A stretch of 64,000 nt of DNA from Methanobrevibacter sp. (GCA_017646885.1 JAGCLR010000363.1:90510-154509); one strand, 5' to 3'. Positions 8,929-17,804 are shown, numbered from the stretch's first letter. Notes: generated from the sequence alone by a model not told the origin. Program-made: numbers and translations.

Positions 8929-11172
8929 TTGGTAGATATTTTTGTAAAAGACAAAAAGCTATTTGTAAAATCTGAGTATGACAGAAAACTTCTAGAGTTT
9001 ATGCGAAGTAGACCTAAACGGTTTTGGAATAAAGAAGAACGACAATGGGAAATTCCAGAAAATGAACTAGAAAATTTACTTCCTGTTATAGAAGGTTATG
9101 ATTATATCATTAGATATGATGATAGCAGAGAAGATTTTATATCGAATACAAAAATAGATATTGGCAAACCAATAATTGAAAATGTTGTTCCTGAATGGTA
9201 TAATTACAAAACAAAACCATTTCAACATCAGATAGAAGGTATTTCTTACGGACTAACTCATGATAAGTTTCTACTTGCTGATGAGCAAGGTTGTATTGAC
9301 GGAAATATGGAAGTAGACGCTATAACTGAATTTGGAAAATTTAAAGGTATTTTAACAGATCTATTCCATATGTATATATCTTCTTTAGATAAAAATAAGT
9401 ATAAGATACTTTGTTATATAGGTGGATGTTTACTTGATTATTATCCGATAGATAAGATAGTGTATTCCGGAGAAAAGGATTGTTACGGATTACAATTAGA
9501 GGATGATACTTACATCATAGGAACACCAGATCATGAAATTCTAACTGATAAAGGATATATACCATTGAAAGATGTTGTTGATCCTAATTTTACAACATAT
9601 GTGTATACACAAGATGTTAATGTTCCAACATTTGTTAAAAAAGTAAAGGCAGCCACTCTTTATTATGTTGGAACAAAGAGTGTATATGACATTGTTATGA
9701 AAGACCCTTTTAGAAATTTTGTTGCAAATAACATAATAGTACACAACTGCGGAAAAACCAAGACTTGTTTAGACTTATCACAAATTCGTAAAAAAGAAAA
9801 TAACGTCAGACACACATTGATAATAGCCTGCGTCAATAGTTTGAAGTATAACTGGTATTCCGAAGTAATTAAACATACTGATGATAAACCATATATTCTT
9901 GGAACAAGGTATACAAAGTCTGGAAAGGAATATATAGGGTCAAATGAGGATCGTTTAAAAGATATTGAAAATATTGGTAGAAATAGGACCATTGATGATT
10001 GTTATTACATTATAACAAACATTGAAACTCTTAGATATACTAAGACATTAAAAGTTCCACTTAAAACAAAAAAGAATGGTTCTCAAAGATTTAAAAAGGT
10101 TACAATGTTTCCTATTGTTGAAGCTATACAAAAACAAATAAAAGATGGAAACATAAATATGATAATTGCCGATGAGAGTCACAGGCTGAAGAACGCAGCT
10201 AGTTTATCTGGAAAAGCATTACTTGCATTAACTTGCGATTATCAAGTATCCCTAACAGGAACACCAGTTATGAATAATCCAATAGATGTATACACAACAC
10301 TACATTGGATAGGATATGAAAAACATAGTTTATTTCAATTTCGACAACACTATTGTATTTTCGGTGGTTTTGGAAATCATCAAATAGTTGGATACAAGAA
10401 TCTGCCAGAACTGCAAGCTGTTTTAGATAAGTGTATGTTACGACGACTAAAATCAGATGTACTAGATTTACCTGAAAAAATCTATATTGATGATTATGTT
10501 GAAATGACACGGGAGCAAATAAAACTATATGAAGATGTAAGAGAAAACATAATTAACAATATTGATAAAATAAAATTAAGCCCGAACCCATTAGTACAAC
10601 TTATTAGACTAAGACAGGTGACTGGTAATCCAAGTCTATTAAGCACTAAGGTAAAAGGAATAAGTCCGAAGTTTGAAAGAATGTTACAAATTATAGAGGA
10701 TGTGATTGAAAATGGTAAGAAGTGTTTAGTGTTCAGTAACTGGACAGACACAATAAACCCTGCTTATGAACTCTGTGTTGATAAAAATTATAATCCTGCA
10801 TTATACACAGGAGAAAATAAAGACACAAGAGAGCAGGAAAAAGAGAGGTTTATGAGTGATCCGAATTGTAAAGTATTATTTGGTACAATGGGAGCTATGG
10901 GAACCGGTCTTACATTAACAGCGGCAACCACAGTAATATTTTTAGATGAACCGTGGAACAGAGCTATAAAAGATCAATGTGAGGACAGAGTTCATAGAAT
11001 AGGAACTAATGAAAGCCCGAATATAATTACAATTATGTGCAAAGGAACAATAGATGAAAAAATTCATGATATTGTATACCGAAAAGGAAAACTGTCAGAT
11101 ATTTTAATTGATAAGGAAGAAGATATATTTAAAAATCCAAAGTTAGTCAATTACTTACTGTCTATTGATTAA
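8929..11172 (+). CDS. SNF2-family DNA helicase/ATPase, interrupted by an intein
   Basis: 747 residues as translated; 595 after removal of the 152-residue intein. The start chosen is TTG at 8929, 6 nt after a GGGAGGG box; an in-frame TTG at 8911 lies upstream of that box. The N-terminal 65 residues resemble a HARP-like DNA-binding module. The ATPase core shows Walker A split as ADEQG (117-121) and CGKTK after the intein, DESH at 415-418, a SLTGTPVMNNP motif III region, LRRLKSDV, and the C-terminal EDRVHRIG arginine-finger motif. SNF2 ATPases translocate on dsDNA; in phages they are usually linked to replication, recombination or fork restart. It heads the operon containing the helicase loader, DnaB and primase. 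ATPase activity requires intein excision because the intein splits the nucleotide-binding loop. Confidence 0.9.
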   Translation: MVDIFVKDKKLFVKSEYDRKLLEFMRSRPKRFWNKEERQWEIPENELENLLPVIEGYDYIIRYDDSREDFISNTKIDIGKPIIENVVPEWYNYKTKPFQHQIEGISYGLTHDKFLLADEQGCIDGNMEVDAITEFGKFKGILTDLFHMYISSLDKNKYKILCYIGGCLLDYYPIDKIVYSGEKDCYGLQLEDDTYIIGTPDHEILTDKGYIPLKDVVDPNFTTYVYTQDVNVPTFVKKVKAATLYYVGTKSVYDIVMKDPFRNFVANNIIVHNCGKTKTCLDLSQIRKKENNVRHTLIIACVNSLKYNWYSEVIKHTDDKPYILGTRYTKSGKEYIGSNEDRLKDIENIGRNRTIDDCYYIITNIETLRYTKTLKVPLKTKKNGSQRFKKVTMFPIVEAIQKQIKDGNINMIIADESHRLKNAASLSGKALLALTCDYQVSLTGTPVMNNPIDVYTTLHWIGYEKHSLFQFRQHYCIFGGFGNHQIVGYKNLPELQAVLDKCMLRRLKSDVLDLPEKIYIDDYVEMTREQIKLYEDVRENIINNIDKIKLSPNPLVQLIRLRQVTGNPSLLSTKVKGISPKFERMLQIIEDVIENGKKCLVFSNWTDTINPAYELCVDKNYNPALYTGENKDTREQEKERFMSDPNCKVLFGTMGAMGTGLTLTAATTVIFLDEPWNRAIKDQCEDRVHRIGTNESPNIITIMCKGTIDEKIHDIVYRKGKLSDILIDKEEDIFKNPKLVNYLLSID
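9292..9747 (+). mobile_element. Mini-intein (152 residues) within helicase Walker A
   Basis: It begins with Cys (CIDGNMEV, block A), has a block B TxxH (IGTPDHEIL), a block F-like region (VYDIVMKDPFRNFVANN) and ends IVHN followed by Cys of the C-extein, the canonical block G. Removing it restores DEQG-CGKTKT, a normal SNF2 Walker A loop. At 152 residues it is close to the minimum splicing size and shows no LAGLIDADG, HNH or GIY-YIG endonuclease, so it should be splicing-competent but not mobile by itself. Confidence 0.9.
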
Positions 11173-11203
11173 ACAACTTAATTTAATACAGGAGGAATAT
11201 TAA

Positions 11204-11521
11204 ATGATTAAGGATAATGAAAAGCTGCTTACGGCAAGCAAGGTTGCACAGGAACTTGATATTAGTACAAAAACTCTAAATAATTGGTATATGTGGTATT
11301 ATGATGATACGATTGAAAAACCGAAGAACTTTCCAAAACTCCCCGATTTTATTCAGGAATACCCAAAAGGACCTAGATATTGGACAATCGAGGATGTTGT
11401 GCAACTAAAGAAATTTCAGGCTTGGAGACCTACTGGACGGGCAGGAGTAATGGGAAGAGTTTCTGAAAAATATTATGGCACAAAGCGTTATGCAAAAAAG
11501 GAGACAAAAGATGAAGGTTAA
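11204..11521 (+). CDS. Small putative DNA-binding protein with MerR-like helix-turn-helix
   Basis: 105 residues from an ATG behind AGGAGGAATATTAA. The N-terminal LTASKVAQELDISTKTLNNWY segment (about 9-29) has the spacing of a MerR/excisionase-type winged helix-turn-helix, and a later WTIEDVVQLKKFQAWR segment resembles the second helix pair of that fold. The C terminus is lysine-rich. Likely a transcriptional or replication accessory factor; no specific function can be assigned. It overlaps the next gene by 11 bases. Confidence 0.5.
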   Translation: MIKDNEKLLTASKVAQELDISTKTLNNWYMWYYDDTIEKPKNFPKLPDFIQEYPKGPRYWTIEDVVQLKKFQAWRPTGRAGVMGRVSEKYYGTKRYAKKETKDEG

Positions 11522-11936
11522 GGAAGAAATTATCCTAACGGATGATCAAAAACAGCAGTTGAATGAGTTGTCAGAGCAGTTTATGGATGCTTGCAATCAG
11601 TACACCTCTGCCGATAACAAGAAGAAAGCTCTAAATACTGTTATTAAAAGTTTAATGGCAGATTTTGGTGTAAATAAATTTGTATCGGATTCAAATGTGT
11701 CACTTAGTATGTCGTCAAGACCAAATATTGTATTTGATGAAGATAAACTATTGGCTTTATGTAAAGAGTTGAATATTGACGGACTTGTAAAAACAAAAGA
11801 ATATGTAGATATGAATGTCTTAGAATCTGCAATGTATCATGATTCAACTCTTAAAACAAGACTAAAGGAAGTTCAAATTGTAAAGCCTGATGTAGTTACA
11901 TTAAAATGCACACAAAAGAAACCACTTAATGAGTAA
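11511..11936 (+). CDS. Hypothetical protein in replication operon
   Basis: 141 residues. The start is taken as ATG 11511, about 8 nt behind an AAGGAG box inside the end of the upstream gene; the open frame extends further upstream but without a site. The protein is acidic with a helical N-terminal half (SEQFMDACNQYTSADNKKKA) and no recognised motif. Its overlap with the upstream gene suggests translational coupling. Confidence 0.5.
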   Translation: MKVKEEIILTDDQKQQLNELSEQFMDACNQYTSADNKKKALNTVIKSLMADFGVNKFVSDSNVSLSMSSRPNIVFDEDKLLALCKELNIDGLVKTKEYVDMNVLESAMYHDSTLKTRLKEVQIVKPDVVTLKCTQKKPLNE

Positions 11937-11982
11937 CAGATTTGTTTTAAATGTAAAATCTGAAAAAAGTTCTAAAAAAGTC

Positions 11983-12011
11983 TTGACTTTTGTTGGGGTT
12001 TGTGTTACACT
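11983..12011 (+). promoter_or_regulatory. Promoter upstream of leader RNA / replication genes
   Basis: TTGACT at 11983-11988, 17-bp spacer, TACACT at 12006-12011 preceded by TGT. Member of the 14-promoter family with one of its weaker -10 boxes. Confidence 0.8.
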
Positions 12012-12017
12012 AAAAAC

Positions 12018-12147
12018 AAGAAAAATTGTTGATTGCCCCAACAATTTAAGATAACTTTTGGTAAGAATAATAGTAACCACTATTATTTTTATATAATCGA
12101 AATCGTTCAGTTAATTGGGGGCAAAGCAATTAGCTGAACGATTTTTT
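12018..12147 (+). ncRNA. Putative short three-hairpin leader RNA ending in terminator
   Basis: Between the promoter at 11983 and the T-tract ending at 12147 lie three consecutive hairpins and no good reading frame: AAATTGTTG/CAACAATTT (12023-12047), AATAATAGT/ACTATTATT (12066-12087) and an 18-bp terminator stem (12100-12144). This would give a discrete RNA of about 130 nt or an attenuated leader for the gene at 12172. The start site is inferred from -10 spacing. Confidence 0.5.
12100..12147 (+). terminator. Strong 18-bp hairpin terminator / attenuator
   Basis: AAATCGTTCAGTTAATTG (12100-12117) pairs with CAATTAGCTGAACGATTT (12127-12144) with one G-T wobble, 9-base loop, six-T run. It lies between a promoter and its first gene, so it is best read as an attenuator or as the end of a small RNA. 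Confidence 0.75.
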
Positions 12148-12171
12148 GACTTTATAAGGAAAGGTGATAGT

Positions 12172-12699
12172 ATGCCACTTAATGCCTACATCAATTTTAA
12201 CAAAGAACATCCTGAAGATAAGAATGATGTTTTTGTTCAAAAGTACATTGAAAAAGAAGAAAAGCTACAGCAAAAGATCCTAGAGGAATTGAAGGTAGGC
12301 GGTAGTGAAGACTATAATGAAAACATATCACTATTTCCACTCGGTAAAATTCCATCCCCAGTAAGAATTCCTGCATGGATGTTTCGTAAATATCCAGAAA
12401 CACCCAATCTCGAATTAGACGATATCGAAAAAGTAGCTATGGCTCATGTAATCCATTTTACAAATTGTGATAATTATACAGGGTACATTGAGTGCTCTGG
12501 TCATATTGAAAATTGGTGTAAATGTAGTGTCGCAGCGGCACATAACGCTTTGAAGAAATTGGAAAAGAAGGGATTCATTACCTCTCATGTGTTAGATCCT
12601 GATGATTGTAGAGGGCACAAAAGAAACTTAGGATATTTTGTAAACATTGCTTATTTACATAAACTTCTAAGCCTTTATAAAATGGACATCTGGACATAA
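12172..12699 (+). CDS. Putative winged-helix replication/regulatory protein
   Basis: 175 residues. The start is ATG 12172, behind an AAGGAAAGGTGATAGT leader; the frame runs up to 12115 but the upstream part falls inside the terminator hairpin. The segment GHIENWCKCSVAAAHNALKKL (roughly residues 110-131) followed by EKKGFI looks like the recognition helix and wing of a winged helix-turn-helix, as in phage replication initiators and replisome organisers. It immediately precedes a second winged-helix protein and the helicase loader, so a role in origin recognition or loading is plausible but unproven. Confidence 0.5.
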   Translation: MPLNAYINFNKEHPEDKNDVFVQKYIEKEEKLQQKILEELKVGGSEDYNENISLFPLGKIPSPVRIPAWMFRKYPETPNLELDDIEKVAMAHVIHFTNCDNYTGYIECSGHIENWCKCSVAAAHNALKKLEKKGFITSHVLDPDDCRGHKRNLGYFVNIAYLHKLLSLYKMDIWT

Positions 12700-12737
12700 C
12701 ATAAAATCATTTAAAAATTTCTAAGAGGGTGAGGATA

Positions 12738-14363
12738 TTGCAACAGAATGGAAAATCTAAAGCACCTACTATAGTAATGTGGTCATGGATGAGAGAAGTA
12801 TTAGAATTAACAGGAACAGAACTTCTTTTATTTTCATATATATTTGCTCAAACATTTGATAAGGTGCATAAGTGTTGGACTTGTTTAGCAGATATGGAAG
12901 TTTGGTTTGGAATAACTAGACAAACAATTTCAAGAAATATTGATAAGTTAGTCGAGAAGAATTTTATTAAAAAGATTTGCAAAGCAGACGATAATAAGTT
13001 TTTTATAAAGCATAATTGCTATTTCGCAAATATTGATTATATAACAGAGTTGTGTGAAAATTCGGATTATGATAATTATCAGAATTTTTTAGACTCTTAC
13101 CGCAATATTCTTAAACAGAAATTCCCAGAGGACGGAAAGCAAATAGATGAATATTTGAATGAACTATCATCTTGGCATCAGAATAAAGATATAAAAGTGT
13201 GCATAACATTAAATGAATTAGCAAAACTTTTATCTTCTAATAATGAAACTGGAAATAACATATCTGAGATGTTGGATATTATACATAAAGAAAAGAAAGA
13301 AAAACGGACAGCAGAAAAGGAATACATTATAAAAGAGTCTTCAAATAATATTGAACAACCTGACCCTGTTCTTTTTGAAAAACCAAAGAAGAAAAGAACA
13401 TCCAAAAAAGCTCAAAGAGAAGAATGGTATCTAACTAAAAAAGAAATGTCTAGCAGTTTTGTAATGTTAAATGCTGGAGGAGATAGTGAATTACAAATGC
13501 TGCTAGACAATTTCTTAGACACTGATAATGGAAGAAGTTACACTCCCATTCAGTGGGAACAGCAACTTGATAATTTATATAGATATGGAAGAACAGTTCC
13601 TAGAATGATCGAAGGTGTTAGAAATTCCTTTATGAACAACTACCGTGCGCTATATATTCCTGATAGAAATGAGGTTGACATTGAATTAAAGTTAGCTGAA
13701 ATAAATACATATGTCAGGGATGAAGGAGAGGATAACACAGAACTTAAAAAGTACCTTGAAGCATATGTAGTTGAGACACCAAAAGGTAAAAGTGCAACAC
13801 TTAATCAGTTTAAATTAAAACTTGCTGATCTGTCAAGAATATGCCCTAAAACTGAACAGAAAGTGGAAAGTGTTAAATTTTCATATATGAATTCATATGC
13901 ATCACTGGCATATACATCTACGGCGGTACAAACTGCTAAGAGTACAGAGATAGACATGAAAGAAAAAACAAGGGCAATTCAAAACTTCATTGCAAGTGGA
14001 TATTATTATTTAAAGCCAGATATTCAAAAGTATCTTACTATGTATATTGAAGAAACTGAGAATGGGAAGAGTATGAGTGCTTCAGCATTTGAATTAGCAC
14101 TTGATAATTTCAGGTTGTTCTGTTTAGATGACGATGACAAAATCACAAAACTTAAACTTGCCATTCAGAATAATTACAATAAACTTGCAACGGAAGATTT
14201 TGCTGAAACAAATAAGTTAAAAGCACGTCACGAAACCAGAGAAGAAGAAGCGTATGAACGTGATAAGAGAAGGTATTCCGCTGTAAAGCAAGAGCAGAGA
14301 ATTCACCCAAATAATGAATTGGTTAAAGGTGTTGATACATCTAAATTCATAAGAAGGAGCTAA
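12738..14363 (+). CDS. Replisome-organiser-like protein with N-terminal winged helix and C-terminal repeats
   Basis: 541 residues. The start is ambiguous: TTG 12738 is 8 nt behind AGAGGG, while GTG 12729 overlaps that box. Residues of about 10-100 form a winged helix (TCLADMEVWFGITRQTISRNI, then DKLVEKNFIKKI), like initiator proteins of Gram-positive phages. A charged lysine-rich linker follows (about 190-230). The C-terminal half has three degenerate repeats, each with an aromatic-rich helix, a GRSYTP/GKSATL/GKSMSA turn and a final SFMNNY/SYMNSY/AIQNNY element. It directly precedes a DnaC-like loader and DnaB helicase, the classic position for a protein that recruits the loader to the origin. 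Confidence 0.6.
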   Translation: MQQNGKSKAPTIVMWSWMREVLELTGTELLLFSYIFAQTFDKVHKCWTCLADMEVWFGITRQTISRNIDKLVEKNFIKKICKADDNKFFIKHNCYFANIDYITELCENSDYDNYQNFLDSYRNILKQKFPEDGKQIDEYLNELSSWHQNKDIKVCITLNELAKLLSSNNETGNNISEMLDIIHKEKKEKRTAEKEYIIKESSNNIEQPDPVLFEKPKKKRTSKKAQREEWYLTKKEMSSSFVMLNAGGDSELQMLLDNFLDTDNGRSYTPIQWEQQLDNLYRYGRTVPRMIEGVRNSFMNNYRALYIPDRNEVDIELKLAEINTYVRDEGEDNTELKKYLEAYVVETPKGKSATLNQFKLKLADLSRICPKTEQKVESVKFSYMNSYASLAYTSTAVQTAKSTEIDMKEKTRAIQNFIASGYYYLKPDIQKYLTMYIEETENGKSMSASAFELALDNFRLFCLDDDDKITKLKLAIQNNYNKLATEDFAETNKLKARHETREEEAYERDKRRYSAVKQEQRIHPNNELVKGVDTSKFIRRS

Positions 14364-14368
14364 GTACT

Positions 14369-15139
14369 ATGAGAGATGACTTTTATGTAAGACGAGAGGA
14401 TAATGAAAATTGTTGGTATAAAGATTTCTGTGAAAAATATGGAACTTCAGATTGTAAGTACACCTGCAAGAAGTTTACGCAAACTGATTATATGTTTCAA
14501 TTAAGTAATCTTCCAAAAAGATGGTGGAAGCCAGTAAAAGTATCTACAGATTTTCTGAGTGACTATTCAGCAGAGATTCTTAATACGATTGTTGCAGATT
14601 GTGAATTTTTTGTATTAAGTGGATTTAATTTGTATTTATATGGTCATGTAGGTGTTGGAAAAACGTCTTGGGCGATTAAGATTATGAATAGATTCATCGC
14701 TGACATCGCAGAAAGAAATGATTTCACACCACGGGCAATTTATGTAAATGTTCCATCTTTTCTAAGAGATGCAAAACTTCATATGAAATATGTTGATAAT
14801 AATTATCTTGAATTTTTAAAAACAATTCAAACCTGTAATCTTGTTGTGTGGGATGAAATTGGTCAAACTGATCCAACGAATTTTGAATCACAGTGGCTTT
14901 ATTCCTATATAAATGAAAGAATATTTGCAGGAAAAAGCAATATATTTACAAGTAATTTATCTCCTGATAAATTGAGGGAAATTGACAAACGACTTGAGTC
15001 GAGAATTTGTCAAGGTTCGGATTGTATTGAAGTTGAGGGAGAAGATATGCGTCCCAAAACAACATATACATCATATATGAGTCAGGAGGTTAATGACGAT
15101 GGTACAGATACAGATACTGAACAAGATACTGAGATCTAA
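14369..15139 (+). CDS. DnaC/IstB-like helicase loader ATPase
   Basis: 256 residues from an ATG with a GAAGGAG box. AAA+ features: Walker A GHVGVGKTS at 92-100, Walker B LVVWDEIGQ, sensor-like FTSNL segment, and an arginine-rich RLESRICQ segment toward the C terminus. An N-terminal cysteine cluster (C16, C21, C29, C33) resembles a zinc-binding element. DnaC-family loaders deposit the replicative helicase on ssDNA. The gene overlaps the DnaB-like helicase by 41 bases, fitting a loader-helicase pair. An acidic DDGTDTDTEQDTEI tail is unusual. Confidence 0.85.
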   Translation: MRDDFYVRREDNENCWYKDFCEKYGTSDCKYTCKKFTQTDYMFQLSNLPKRWWKPVKVSTDFLSDYSAEILNTIVADCEFFVLSGFNLYLYGHVGVGKTSWAIKIMNRFIADIAERNDFTPRAIYVNVPSFLRDAKLHMKYVDNNYLEFLKTIQTCNLVVWDEIGQTDPTNFESQWLYSYINERIFAGKSNIFTSNLSPDKLREIDKRLESRICQGSDCIEVEGEDMRPKTTYTSYMSQEVNDDGTDTDTEQDTEI

Positions 15140-16424
15140 ATCATTAGATATTGTATTTGACAATGATTTAACCCCAGAGCACTTTGGGGAATATTCAGAT
15201 CATTTCAAATTTATAATGGAACATTATAAGCAGTATGGTAATGTTCCTGATATGGCAACTTTTGTAGATACATTTGATGATTTTGACGTTTTAGAGGTAA
15301 CAGAAACAGACGATTATTTAATTGATAAAGTCAGTGAGGAATATGAGTATGCTAACTTTGTTCCAGTAATAAAGAAAGCTGCGGAGTTGTTAAAAACGAA
15401 TTCCTTAGAGGCTATAGACTATTTAAAAACATCTATAACAACTATAGGGTTATCAGGTGCTACACTTGGAACAGATATTATCAAGGATGCACAATTAAGA
15501 TTAGAACAGTATCAAAAGAAAAAGAATTCTACCGAGCCTTGGATGAGACCAACAGGATTTAAAGAACTTGATGAACAAATCGGTGGTTTAACTCCAGGTG
15601 AGGAATTTATGGTTATTGTTGCAAGAACAAATAATGGTAAATCGTGGGTTCTTTGTAAAATGCTTGAACATAACTGGAAGGTCGGTGCTAATGTAGGTTA
15701 TATATCTCCAGAAATGAGTGCCGATCTTATTGGATATAGATTCGATACATTAACTGCACACTTTTCTAATTTTGCTTTATATACAGGTAGAGATGTTGAA
15801 GGAGATTATGAACAACACATTAAAAATCTAATGGAAAATTCAAATAACTCATTTATTGTCGCAACTCCATTAGAGTTTAATAAGAAGATAACAATTTCCA
15901 AGTTGAGAAAGTTCTGTTTAAAGAATAAAATAGATGTTCTTGGAATAGACGGTATTACTTACTTAACAGACGAAAGATATCATCGCGGAGATAATAAAAC
16001 AACTTCTTTGACTAACATCAGTGAAGACCTTATGAGTTTAAGTTGTGAATTAAAGATTCCGATTATCGCAGTTGTTCAGGCTAATAGAAGTGGTGTTGAA
16101 GAAGATGGTAGTGTTCCGTCACTTGAAAGCATTCGTGATTCAGATGGTATTTCACACAATGCATCAAAAGTATTGTCAATAAGACAGTCCAATAATAAAT
16201 TGAAAATGGAAATCACAAAGGCTAGAAATTGCAAGGTTGGTGTTAAACTTTGTTACGACTGGAATATTGATGTCGGTGAGTTTACATATGATGCAAGTGC
16301 TGGTGACTTTGAAGAAACATTGGAAACCTCTGAATCAAGACAAAGAAATGCAAGACAACAACCACAAACAGAAAATAAACAACCTTTAGTCGCAAGAAGA
16401 GGAAGTTCTTCAAATCCATTTTAA
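15099..16424 (+). CDS. dnaB: DnaB-like replicative DNA helicase
   Basis: 441 residues from ATG 15099, 9 nt behind AGGAGG; an ATG at 15093 is too close to that box. A short N-terminal helical domain is followed by a RecA-type core: GFKELDEQIGGLTPGE lead-in, Walker A-like ARTNNGKSW at about 175-183, Walker B region VLGIDGITYL, and an IIAVVQANRSG motif typical of DnaB motif 3. The C-terminal tail is arginine/glutamine-rich. DnaB hexamers unwind the fork 5'-3' and bind primase, whose gene follows two genes downstream. Confidence 0.9.
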   Translation: MVQIQILNKILRSKSLDIVFDNDLTPEHFGEYSDHFKFIMEHYKQYGNVPDMATFVDTFDDFDVLEVTETDDYLIDKVSEEYEYANFVPVIKKAAELLKTNSLEAIDYLKTSITTIGLSGATLGTDIIKDAQLRLEQYQKKKNSTEPWMRPTGFKELDEQIGGLTPGEEFMVIVARTNNGKSWVLCKMLEHNWKVGANVGYISPEMSADLIGYRFDTLTAHFSNFALYTGRDVEGDYEQHIKNLMENSNNSFIVATPLEFNKKITISKLRKFCLKNKIDVLGIDGITYLTDERYHRGDNKTTSLTNISEDLMSLSCELKIPIIAVVQANRSGVEEDGSVPSLESIRDSDGISHNASKVLSIRQSNNKLKMEITKARNCKVGVKLCYDWNIDVGEFTYDASAGDFEETLETSESRQRNARQQPQTENKQPLVARRGSSSNPF

Positions 16425-16440
16425 AAAAGGTGATTTTTAA

Positions 16441-16716
16441 ATGAATAGTTTAATTATAGCTGTAAAAAAATTTACAAAGGAATATTTAAAGGAAAATCCT
16501 GATACGGTATTTAGAAATAGAGAACTTATTGTAGAGGAAGATGATGACGGTATTCAGGATCATAAAGTATATAGGTTTAAGTTAGGTGATGGTATAACAC
16601 CCTACAAGAATCTTAAACACATTTCATCACTATATGCACTTCTTCCAAATGTTATATTTTATGACAATACTTATGAAAATTCTCTTACTGTAGAATTCAC
16701 AGAGCAAGAGGAGTGA
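16441..16716 (+). CDS. Small protein with tail-fibre-like KLGDG motif
   Basis: 91 residues from ATG behind AAAAAGGTGATTTTTAA. The segment RFKLGDGITPYKNLKHI (about 45-61) closely resembles the K-x-G-D-G-x-T-x-W/Y-x-x-L module found at the N terminus of phage tail-fibre and major tropism determinant proteins. Here it is a free-standing small protein between DnaB and primase genes. Function unknown; it could be a re-used fold acting in replication, or a misplaced structural domain. Confidence 0.5.
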   Translation: MNSLIIAVKKFTKEYLKENPDTVFRNRELIVEEDDDGIQDHKVYRFKLGDGITPYKNLKHISSLYALLPNVIFYDNTYENSLTVEFTEQEE

Positions 16717-16722
16717 TCTTAA

Positions 16723-17745
16723 ATGTTTACTGTTTCAGGAATGCCAATATTGGCAGATGAAATGGAAGTTCTAACAGAGTTGAAATCACAGTTAGCCCTG
16801 AATGGAATTTATATGTTTAAATCTATAAAGCCGATAACTAATCATATTCAGTTTAGTTGCCCTTTTCATAAAGACGGACAAGAATCAAAACCTTCTTGTG
16901 GGATAACAACTGTGGATGTTAAAACAGGTGATGGACACATTACAAAGGCAGGAACAGTTCATTGTTTTACTTGTCAAAGAGTATGTTCGCTTGAAGAAAT
17001 GATTAGTTACTGTTTCGGCAAAAATGATTTTGGGGCATTTGGAACACAGTGGTTAAAAAAGAATTTTTTAACTGTGCAATATGAAAACAGACAGGAGATT
17101 GATTTAGATTTAGATAGGGGTAAGAAAAAAGAGGTTAGGACAAAAAACTATGTTTCAGAAGAAGAGCTTGACAGTTATAGGTATGTTCACCCATATATAC
17201 TTAATAGAAAAATTACCGAGGATGTAATTGATTTCTTTGATGTTGGTTATGACAGAGACTTTGTATTGAAATCAAAAAATGGAAAAGAGTATCATTTAGA
17301 ATGTATAACTTTTCCAGTTCGTGACATTACAGGAGGAACATTATTCATAGCAAGAAGATGTATAACTTCTAAACTATTTCATTATCCACATGGTGTTATA
17401 AAACCTTTGTATGGTATTTATGAGTTATCATTACTTGAAAAGTATCCAGATGAAATAATAGTTTGTGAATCCATTATAAATTGTCTCACTTGTTGGAGTT
17501 ATGGTAAATATGCTGTAGCGTTAAATGGAACATCTACACCAGAACAAATACAAGAACTTAAAAAACTACCGTGTAGAAAAATCATACTCGGACTTGACCC
17601 AGATGCCGCCGGCAACAGAGGAAGAGAAAAGATCAAAAAGTATATTGGAAATAGTAAAATTGTAACTGATTTAATAATTCCAGAAGGAAAAGACATAAAT
17701 GATTTAACTAAAGAAGAATTTGATAACCTTAAAGAAGGTTTGTAA
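16723..17745 (+). CDS. dnaG: DnaG-like DNA primase
   Basis: 340 residues from ATG behind AGAGGAGTGATCTTAA. An N-terminal CHC2 zinc-binding domain is visible as C46-x2-H49 and C81-x2-C84. The C-terminal TOPRIM domain has the conserved glutamate in VCESIIN (about 249) and a LGLDPDAAGNRG metal-binding stretch (about 289-300). The enzyme makes RNA primers for lagging-strand synthesis. It ends before the helicase-interacting domain of full bacterial DnaG (about 600 residues), as in many phage primases. Last gene of the operon before a new promoter at 17770. Confidence 0.88.
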   Translation: MFTVSGMPILADEMEVLTELKSQLALNGIYMFKSIKPITNHIQFSCPFHKDGQESKPSCGITTVDVKTGDGHITKAGTVHCFTCQRVCSLEEMISYCFGKNDFGAFGTQWLKKNFLTVQYENRQEIDLDLDRGKKKEVRTKNYVSEEELDSYRYVHPYILNRKITEDVIDFFDVGYDRDFVLKSKNGKEYHLECITFPVRDITGGTLFIARRCITSKLFHYPHGVIKPLYGIYELSLLEKYPDEIIVCESIINCLTCWSYGKYAVALNGTSTPEQIQELKKLPCRKIILGLDPDAAGNRGREKIKKYIGNSKIVTDLIIPEGKDINDLTKEEFDNLKEGL

Positions 17746-17769
17746 AAAGAAAAAATTTATGAAAAACAC

Positions 17770-17798
17770 TTGACATTTGAACAAAAATGTGTTATAAC
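17770..17798 (+). promoter_or_regulatory. Promoter for minigene RNA unit
   Basis: TTGACA at 17770-17775, 17-bp spacer, TATAAC at 17793-17798 preceded by TGTGT. Confidence 0.85.
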
Positions 17799-17804
17799 AA
17801 ATAT

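Noticed and set aside
12115..12171. Upstream extension of the gene at 12172
   Set aside because: The TTG at 12115 lies inside the 18-bp terminator stem and has no ribosome binding site; ATG 12172 has one.
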